A DNA stretch of 64,000 nt from assembly GCA_028023455.1 (NCBI GenBank), contig JAQFVV010013305.1, positions 62,001-126,000 on the forward strand, in the 5' to 3' direction. The notes under the pieces were generated by a model. It searched no databases, had not been told where the DNA came from, and saw nothing but the letters and a program-made list of their open reading frames with translations. Origin of the DNA: Epiperipatus broadwayi (taxonomy: Eukaryota; Onychophora; Udeonychophora; Euonychophora; Peripatidae). Below, in pieces: positions 56,341 to 64,000 of this stretch (positions are counted from its first letter, which is position 1; every line of letters begins with the position of its first letter). The position numbers were made by a program, and so were the translations under genes.

Positions 56341-56524
56341 TGGAATTAAAGTTGGAGATAGTGAATGCATGCTCTGACGTTTATGTAAACATATACTTGA
56401 CGGTGTTTTTGGTAGAATGCCATCTGTTGACATAAATACAAGCGTTAGCAAGTTTTTAACTTGTTTTTTGTTTTATATATATATAAAACAAAATAAATGT
56501 CCACTAATATTAATAATACAATAA

Positions 56525-57908
56525 CGAAACTTAAATATATTCCAAACAATGGTAAACAATTTATAATATTATATAAATAAAAACTCATAAAGAAATATTT
56601 TCGATTATATTCATAATCATTTTCAACTCAACTTTCAAAATGGAATCATCAATTACCAACCGGAAACACATGTCGATTTAAATATCCCACAATTCATTAA
56701 TCCTAACATTTGCTGACTGCCTGTTTATTATCGTATTTTTATACCTATTAATAAAAACTGCCTCTTTAATTTTTTTTTCATTATCTCTCTCTTGGCCTAA
56801 AATTTTTATTTTATTTATATCAAAATTAAACCTAAAATTACAATTCCTATCATGATCATAAAAAACAGATTCAGTATGTAACTTGACTTCATTATTATTA
56901 TCATTACATATCTGTACATTTTTCAAAACTCTTTTATACAACAATTTATGTTCTTTAATTCTTTTCTCCATATTACATCTAGATTCCCCTACATATGATA
57001 AGTTACACCCACAAAAAATTCTATAAATTATATTACGTTATTTTTTTCTAACTTATCTTTTGAATTATTAACCATTCTATTTAAATTACCTGAACCATAA
57101 AATGAAACATTATATATACTATTATAAACTTTTTTCATAAATTTTACTTGCTTATTATTATAAAAAGGCAAAGAAATCCACTTCTTACTCTCAATTTCTT
57201 CATCACCAGTATTTCTATTAATTTTCTTACTAAATTGACAAACCACTTGATAAATTTCTTTTACATTATAACTTACACTTAATAACTCACTTACATAATT
57301 TTCAATATTTTTCTTTTTATCACATGCATATTTACACAAAATATCATTTCTATGTAAAAAAAAGACCTAAAACCAGCCATTTTATAGTTATGTGGCACTT
57401 TAGATAAATATGGAATATACCCTCTGGTTTCAATAGGTTTAATAAACAATTTATAATCAATCGTATTATTGTTCCTTGAAATTATCAAATCTAAATATTT
57501 AATACTGTTATTATATTCTTTCTCCATAGTCCAAATAAGACCTTTTAATTTATTATATTCATCAAAAATTTTATCAATCATTTCTGAAGAAGCACATATA
57601 AAAACATCATCCACATATCTCATATATATCTTAATATTTCCCATAAATATAAATTTGTTTAAAATCTTTTCTTCATAATATGACAAAACAAAACTGCATA
57701 CAATAATAAACAGGCAGTTAGCAAATGTTAGGATTAATGAATTGTGGGATATTTAAATCGACATGGGTTTCCAGTTGGTAATTGATGATTCCATTTTGAA
57801 AGTTGAGTTGAAAATGATTATGAATATAATCGAAAATATTAATTTATGAGTTTTTATTTATATAATATTATAAATTGTTTACCGTTGTTTGGAATATATT
57901 TAAGTTTC
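56525..57908 (-). mobile_element. Penelope-like element flanked by 207 bp inverted arms
   Basis: A minus-strand PLE fragment has as its 3' terminal about 207 bp (56525-56731) repeated in inverted form at the other end (57704-57908), with a few mismatches. The inverted copy meets the coding part just upstream of the RT segment 'FVLSYYEEKIL'. PLEs are known for such terminal duplications, in direct or inverted order. No target duplication was recognised; (TA)n runs lie on both sides. Confidence 0.85.
56678..57690 (-). pseudogene. PLE reverse transcriptase (motif C onward) and GIY-YIG domain
   Basis: Reading down the minus strand: 'NIKIYMRYVDDVFICASS' (RT motif C, catalytic YVDD, near 57620); 'NNSIKYLDLIISRNNNTI' and 'FIKPIETRGYIPYLSKVP' (RT thumb, typical PLE wording); a shift near 57340; 'WISLPFYNNKQVKFMKKV'; a shift near 57035; then 'IIYRIFCGCNLSYVGESR' with 'KRIKEHKLLYKRVLKNVQ', the GIY-YIG nuclease with Y-V-G, Arg and His; and the end 'INRQSANVRINELWDI'. 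Only two frameshifts interrupt about 330 residues. The upstream RT is missing. It belongs to a different PLE subfamily from the one at 30523. Confidence 0.88.
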
Positions 57909-60900
57909 ATTATATATATATATATATTGTCTACACTATACTCAATGTAATTGTATGTGATTGTGTGTATCAGTTGTATAAGATAGATTGGATAGATGTA
58001 GGAAATTTGAAAGTTCAAATTCAAATCTCTTATAAATATATATATATTGTGCCATTACAATTTGGTCACTAGCCAAATTTATAGTAATGTGCATGTAGAA
58101 AAGGTCAAACAAAATCATCATCACAATTTTATATATAACCATAAAGGAAGTTGTAGGGCATCCAAGTTTAAACCCTACAAGGTCCAGTTCTAAAAGCTTT
58201 AAACAGAGAAAGAATGGGTCAACAATTACATGCTTTACTTGTTTGTGTGTTGATAGAAAGGTAATACACACATTTAAACTATTTAATATTTAATTTTTCT
58301 TTAAAAAGCAAAGTTATAATGCATACATATAGGCAATGTATGTGTAAATTATTTAATTATTTTATATTTCAAATATTAAACATTTTAACTTTCTTTAAAA
58401 CTAAGCTATGCTTGATCAATTCTAACATTTTATTCTATACTTCTATTTTGCTTTTCTTTAATTATAAGTGGGATTTAAAAGTTACAGATTTAATTAAATA
58501 ATTGGGTTATAATTACTAAGCTAGCAATTATAGTATTTAAGGTTAGTTTATGAATGATTTGAAAGAATGCAGGATGTGTGTACATTACATACAAAATTTT
58601 ACATTTCCTAAATATTGAAAGAAAAGGAAGTATTAAATCTGTTAAATTATTTTTTTTGTACAATTTTTTTTTTGTTAAAAGAGGAAATCTGTTTAATCAG
58701 ATATCGATCTTTGTAGTAAATTTTTTTGTAAATGATTGTCACTTTGGAGCTATAATTTTTGAAATTTTCTTATCAAGATCTAAAGAAGGAAGCTCAAAGA
58801 TTTGAAGTGTTACCTGGATGTTAAAAAGAAAGAAAAAACAAAAGAAAGGAAATAAGAATTGAGTCTATTTTTTTTTAAAACAAAAGTGTCTGGAAAAAGG
58901 ATTAAACTTTTCAGTTGAAAAATACTTTGGTTGAAAATAAATTAGAGATCTAATTAAAACAAATTTGTTCAAAAATAGCAAGTGATGCTATCTCTGATTG
59001 GTTAAGGTAGCTAAAAATTGGATATAAAAAGCTGTTTTGAATTATTATTAAGATGGTTATTGTTGTGATTGATTCAGATATTAAACTATAATATTGAACG
59101 TTGAAAATATAAGAGATGGCGGGCTAGAAAAATTATATGTATGTTCCATCGATTCCAGACCATCTGGGGAAGCTGCACATCACATAGGAAAGAAAAGATG
59201 TGTCTAAAATAATATTCTACACCTTTCAACTGACCAGATAAATAAGATGTTTTTAATAGAAGGAAGAAAGCATTCACCTGCATTCAAAGAAGATGAATTA
59301 ATCTACTGATAAATATTAATCATCAAGTCCAATTAATTGTTACAACAACTGATTTTAAACTCAAGAAAATTTACAAATGGGAAAACAACTGCTGTATTTC
59401 ATCCACATGCTTGACAAGAAGAGAAGAAAATTTACTATAATGATTTCCAAATTATCCACTAAAGCAAATAACCTCAATAGAGTCATCATCATCAAGTAGT
59501 TATACACCTCAAGAAAGAGATTGTTCCCAGTAAAATGGAAATGGTAGCTGAGAAATATAAACATTATACAAGACAAGTTTGAACCCTTGGAAATTCGTCA
59601 CAAGCAAAAGATCGGTAATATGACTTTTTATATCTATTTTCTTTATGATATCAGTCTTAATAAACATTTTAGCAATAAAGTGGTATATTTGATTTAAAGA
59701 ACTTTTAAAGACTATTCAGATCGATTAAAAACAAGAATGTCTTACTAATAATAACTTTGAGCTTCATAAATGATCTTGAACGTATAAAAATGATTTGTTT
59801 ATTAATTTTACAATATTAATATGTAAAACAATTTTTTTTATTTTTTTTTTATGGTATTATGATTTTAGTTTTAACTAATATATTATTATTATTTTGGTTT
59901 TAAATAATATTTTGTTATCATGGGATAAAACACGCACATACATAATAATATTTTATATGTGTATAATTGGAAGTGAATGTGGAATAATGAGTGGTGTTAG
60001 AATATTAGATTATTTTGTTTCAAGTTCAGTATAGATTTCAGCGATTGGAAGGGAGGGGGAGAAAATAATTTAAAACTCTTTTCTAAAACTAGCTCTTTCA
60101 ATTTTACTAACATTTCTATTTATATTCTATTTACATGTTGGATTTTAAAGTATGTATGCCAATGAGCAGATAATATATTTTTTTTTAAATACTTTTCTCA
60201 TGGAGTGAAAATCATGGTCAATGTGACGTCCAACTTAATACAAAATACATTTGAAGGGAAAGGGGGAGGAACGTGAAATTAATCTGAGGATTGTAATATA
60301 ATCAATTATTATTATTATTATTCATGTCAATTTTCATATTATCTAGAAATTTTTATGTATATGTCAGAACTGTAGTAATAAATATTAGTTTGTTTTATTA
60401 AACGAGGCGTATATATTTCATTAAGTGTAGTCTTTGTTAAGTGTGATTATTCATCATCATCAATGGTTGAATATTAGTTATTTAAGATATAAGTAAATAT
60501 GCTAAAATTAAGCAATAATTAGGAATTTCTTTATAAAATTTAGTTTTATGTTTAGGCTTAGTTCTAAAGCTGTAATTGAAACCCTTGTCATTATCGTTAT
60601 TATTATCATCATCATCATCATCAACGTTTTAATTAATGAGCTGTTTAACTGTTTAAAGGCCATAAATAAATATTGATTTTATAATATTTAGTGATTTCTT
60701 AGTATTATTATCACCACATCCCATCATCTATTTCATGCAAGGATGAGTGAATTGCCATCCTAAATTAGTTATATATAATCTGAGCTAGTGAACTTATAAA
60801 AATATTGAAACACATTTGTTATGTTAAGATCTGAGAAATGATTTATGTTCAATGAACTCCACTGTGGTTTAAAGATGTTTTACTTTTACCTAAATATTAG

Positions 60901-60959
60901 TGCTTATAGTGATATGGCTCAAAAAGCAAAATCTCATTTTTATTAGAAATAAAGTACCA
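57909..60959. other. AT-rich DNA with one promoter-like and one purine-rich patch
   Basis: No gene recognised. At 58990-59035 an inverted CCAAT ('tgattggtt') is followed by 'gatataaaaag', which resembles a core promoter. A purine tract 'aagggggaggaacgtg' at about 60258 would suit an LTR junction, but paired LTRs and a primer-binding site were not found. An (ATC)n run is near 60606. Open frames at 57942-58271, 58578-58805 and 59361-59576 carry no recognised motif. Confidence 0.35.
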
Positions 60960-61050
60960 AAAAGGGATTCAAACCCGGTACATGTGAAAGGTTATCAGAT
61001 ATAACCGTGTCTAGATTCAGATAATCTAGTGGCGCCCTGCTAGACCATAT
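60960..61050 (-). repeat. tRNA-derived relic
   Basis: The minus strand reads 'atggtctagcagggcgcc' (A-box-like), a long variable part, and 'ccgggtttgaatcccttt' (B box GGTTTGAATCC). Neither acceptor nor anticodon stems pair properly. It is probably the head of an unclassified SINE. Confidence 0.4.
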
Positions 61051-61312
61051 TCACTTAGTATTTGTTTAAACATGCACTTAACATCAAACCAAGAAATGAA
61101 AGTGGATAAAACCTAATGCCTGTATACCTGAGTTATATTTTATTGAATTACTAGTGTACTCACTTCACGTGATTTCATATAATACTGGTTATTAATAATT
61201 TGATCATCATTTAATTTTTGAACTTATGATCATTCTATGGACTACTCAGGTAATATCTTATATTTTTTTTTGATTCATTTATTATGTTACAATATATACT
61301 GTATAATAAAAA

Positions 61313-61497
61313 TTCATATAACATTACAATACTAAGCACCAAAAAAAATTAAACTACTAAATTTTTTCCACAACCATGGTTTCATCTATTAACAAATAGA
61401 CATTCTCAATTTGTTATTAGATGAAACCATGGTTGTGGAAGAATTTTAATAAAGTTTAATTGTCGTTATTTTGGCTAGTGTTGTCATGTTATATGAA
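61313..61497. repeat. Inverted repeat, about 85 bp arms
   Basis: Arms 61313-61397 and about 61409-61497 pair well. The core 'ccacaaccatggtttcatct' (61368 onward) is perfectly complementary to the right arm near 61430, and the outer ends 'ttcatataac' and 'gttatatgaa' close the palindrome. The right arm has 'gatgaaaccatggttgtgg', reminiscent of the 3' half of a hammerhead (GAAACCATGGT), but no CUGANGA is present. Confidence 0.8.
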
Positions 61498-62789
61498 TTT
61501 TTATTTTACTTATTATTACTTGTATAGTGTTAGGCAATATTTAATTTATATTTGAACTCATCAAAAAATCCAAAATAAAGGCAAATCAGTAATAAAGCTT
61601 GAAATTTATCAATACTAATAGAAAATTATCAATGTGCAACTTGGTACTGTGATTTTTATTCATATTGTGGGTATTTAAGCATAAAAGTCCCTTATATATA
61701 TATATGCATCATCATTGTTGAATAATGTACTGTAATCTTATTTTTTTGGTAGATAGACATGAGACTTGCTGAAATTCATATAATACAAGTGTAAATCTGA
61801 GAAAACTATAAAGTAGTTTAAAATTGTATTCTTAACAACAACAAAAAAGTTTATATCTTTGCTTATGAGTCTCTTTTAGAACTCTATCAGGAACATAAAA
61901 TTTTCTGTTTATAGATAATCTTATTCACTCTGCATAAGATAAATTAATATTTGCACTGTGTAACAAAAATAACAATCGTTTACATCATGGTATTATTTAA
62001 TCCATACAGAAGTGCAATTGGGAAACTATTCATTATTATAAATTTAAGATTTTTCATGTTCATCATATATGTGTTATGTTACTTCAACAGATTTTCATAG
62101 CTTTTGTTTATAATAATGAAAATTTTTAAATAGCTTACTTTTTTTTATATATAATAAAGTCAAGAAACTTGTGAAGTAATGCAAAAAAATTTATGGAGCT
62201 GCACTAAAGAGTAATGTTAAAATTAGATAAGTTAATAACATATAAAAATAAATTATCTTTACTTTTGATTGTGTGTTGGTTTATATTTATAATACATTTA
62301 GAAGAAAGTCATTAAGAATAAATTATGTCATAAAACATTTGAAGGCAAATCATTTGCTTCAAATTTTTTATTTTTATAAAATTCAAGTAATGTTGTAAAA
62401 TAGAGGATAAATAAAGTGAAAATAATTTCTGTAAATACTATTGTTAAATACTATTAACTGTTTTGAGAAGCTCTTATTTACTATTTTTATTCTACCCCAG
62501 AATCATCTATTGTAAATTTTAATAATTGATAGATAACATAGCAGTTCTTGGGTTCAAAATCTAAGAATGCCCGAACCTCAGTTTATCTTGAATATTGTAA
62601 AACAATTAAAGTTAACTACTTGATAGATGCCAATCCAATACTCTTCATTCATGAAAACTAATAACTAGAAAGTATTCTGGGGATTTGAATATAAAAATGT
62701 CACCTAGTGCTTAGATGATTCTGATGTAAATAGAGTAAATTACTACTTCAGATTACATGTTCAAAGTAACTAAGAAAGTCATGCATTGC
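61498..62789. other. AT-rich stretch, nothing firm
   Basis: Nothing supported. Near 62545-62580 'gggttcaaaatctaagaatg' followed by 'cccgaacctca' resembles the tRNA-like fragment at 6340. Confidence 0.4.
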
Positions 62790-63345
62790 AAAATGGAGAG
62801 AAGACAAGATTAAGAATAAGCATGGGACAGAAAGTTATAAAGCTGGTCAGTGTGTTTAAATATTTAATATATCTGTTAATCAAAAATGATTAAAATAAAT
62901 TACAATGAGAATTCCAGTGCCTAAACAGGTTTTGATAAAGATAGGTTATTCTGTGGCCATTGAAATTAGATCTGAAAAAGAGACTTGTTAAATGTTATAA
63001 ATAGAGTCAAGCATTATATAGAATAGAAATGTGAAATGATTAGGAGGCTTGAAGAGAAAGTTGAACATTTTAATAATGTTGATTAGAGAGGGAGGAATGA
63101 TATTTAAAAAAGTAAGTGAAAAAAAGATTACTTTTCAAGGAAATTGCAAAAAAAAAAATTGAATTGGTCATACACTTTTTGAGATAGACTATTGCATAAT
63201 ATATTATTGAAGGAATTGTATGGTGTTTGAGGAAAATGGATAAAAGAAGTATGAATATTTGAGGAATAGAGTGATAGACAGAAAAGTGTGGAGAAAGTGA
63301 TCTGATTTGATATGTTAGTCTGTTGTTGATAGATAATTAAGATCA
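62790..63345 (+). pseudogene. Decayed LINE reverse-transcriptase C-terminus, second type
   Basis: Translated pieces follow the order of an animal LINE C-terminus: 'LVSVFKYLIYLL' near 62845 (where intact copies have 'FKYLG..I'), 'KLDLKKRLVKC' near 62970 ('L..DLKKRIVK'), 'SQALYRIEM' near 63008 ('S.ALYG.ETW'), 'IRRLEEKVEHFNN' near 63038, and 'KKNWIGHTL' near 63150 ('RNWLGH.LR'). Several stops and shifts occur. It differs from the RTE copies at 27400 and 49976, which have 'LPVLTYGSETW' and 'WAGHIVRRDD'. Confidence 0.62.
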
Positions 63346-64000
63346 TGATAATGGTAATTACTATTTACATATATAGAGAGATAAATAAAATACTCTATTA
63401 ACCTTTTGTTAAAGTATAGCTTTTTTTTTCCACATCCCACTTTGCTCAAAGCAAGTTTTATATTACATAATCTCTGCAGTAAAGCAAAAGTAATTAGTGA
63501 GCTATTTATCTTTCAAGGTTAAAAACTACCTTAGTAATAATTTTGTACATTTAATATACAAGTTTTGTGATTTATTGTTTGAAATTAGTATTTTTTTAAA
63601 TATGTACTATGAAGTTTAGTTTAAGATATTTGATATAAATATAAACTTAAAAAATAAAAACTTAGTTTCTATAATTTGAAATGTTGACTATAGTTTTTAA
63701 CTCATAAATAAGTGTAATAAAATCAAATGTAGAACAGGATTTAATAAATATCAAAATTCCATTTGTCATATACTTGGCAGCCATCATATTGTATAAGAAT
63801 GATGTATGATATGGAAGAGAAAAAAAAAAAAAACAGTTAAAGAACTTTTTTCAAATTCCTCAAAAAGTGAAAAGATTTAAAGGCAAAGGAAAAAATGAAC
63901 AAAAAATATATAGTACTTGCTGGACGGGACTGATGTTTTTGCTAACCATGAGGTTTTATTGATTTGTGTTTAATTAACGATCATACTCTCATTATGCATT
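63346..64000. other. AT-rich stretch, nothing identified
   Basis: No feature recognised up to the window end. Confidence 0.5.

Larger units (their letters stand above)
55400..56480. mobile_element. Hammerhead-repeat family 3, tandem and head-to-head palindromic array
   Basis: Two head-to-tail units start at 55405 and 55797 ('gtcaacagatg', period 392 bp) in minus-sense orientation. At about 56002 the sequence turns and continues as the inverse complement of the units to about 56475 (one full unit plus about 70 bp). Three hammerhead copies lie at the same place in each unit. No protein frame is conserved among copies; the 71-codon frame at 55729-55944 arises from repeat sequence. The layout repeats that of family 1 at 6555-7788, while the primary sequence is unrelated. 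Confidence 0.83.

Noticed and set aside
58980-60470. Solo LTR or LTR retrotransposon
   Set aside because: A TATA-like site and a purine tract are present, but I found no second LTR, no TG...CA boundaries with a target duplication, no primer-binding site and no gag or pol remnant.
61365-61445. Palindrome arm with GAAACCATGGT as a hammerhead
   Set aside because: Stem III and GAAA look right, but there is no CUGANGA core upstream on either strand.

Overview
The window reads as non-coding DNA from an AT-rich invertebrate animal genome (about three quarters A+T by eye). The repeat content points to an animal: Penelope-like elements with a GIY-YIG domain, RTE-type LINEs, tRNA-derived SINEs, a hAT element and Tigger/pogo-like elements. 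I cannot name the species. I found no convincing host protein-coding gene, rRNA, functional tRNA or CRISPR array. Nearly all long open frames belong to decayed transposable elements, so the window is probably intergenic or intronic.

The most interesting content is a set of repeats that encode self-cleaving hammerhead ribozymes (HHRs). Thirteen sites on both strands can be folded by eye into type I hammerheads or clear relics. They fall into at least four families of about 330-470 bp monomers, arranged head-to-tail and often also head-to-head. Family 1 is at 6555-7788 and 41710-43455, family 2 at 4981-5546 and 49509-51901, family 3 at 55400-56480, and family 4 at 9572-10038 and 48531-49185. 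Three loci have target-site duplications of 12-13 bp, so they arrived as ready-made multimeric, inverted insertions. This matches retrozymes (small non-autonomous retroelements that circulate as ribozyme-processed circular RNA). Stem I covaries between families 1 and 2. Several copies carry single mutations of catalytic bases (G12A, G8A, A6U).

Three Penelope-like element (PLE) remnants supply a plausible mobilising machinery. One is a 2.1 kb head-to-head palindrome (30523-32645), one carries a tRNA-like and HHR-like leader (51993-52997), and one is flanked by 207 bp inverted arms (56525-57908). The PLEs and the ribozyme repeats share the same inverted architecture, and the 9572-10038 ribozyme element shares terminal sequence with the 51993-52997 PLE.

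Other layout: five tRNA-derived SINE copies (193, 3324, 28901, 38179, 45374; the last two on the minus strand); LINE fragments at 21872, 26010, 27400-30270, 36875, 44110, 46500, 49976-51262 and 62790; a Tigger-like element at 11188-12241 and a second copy nested in a ribozyme repeat at 42107-42976; a hAT element with 8 bp TSD at 20060-20930; a 40 bp minisatellite at 14053-14418 inside a less AT-rich, unclassified block (about 12640-17700); and several long hairpins. The remaining stretches are simple AT-rich DNA in which I recognise nothing.
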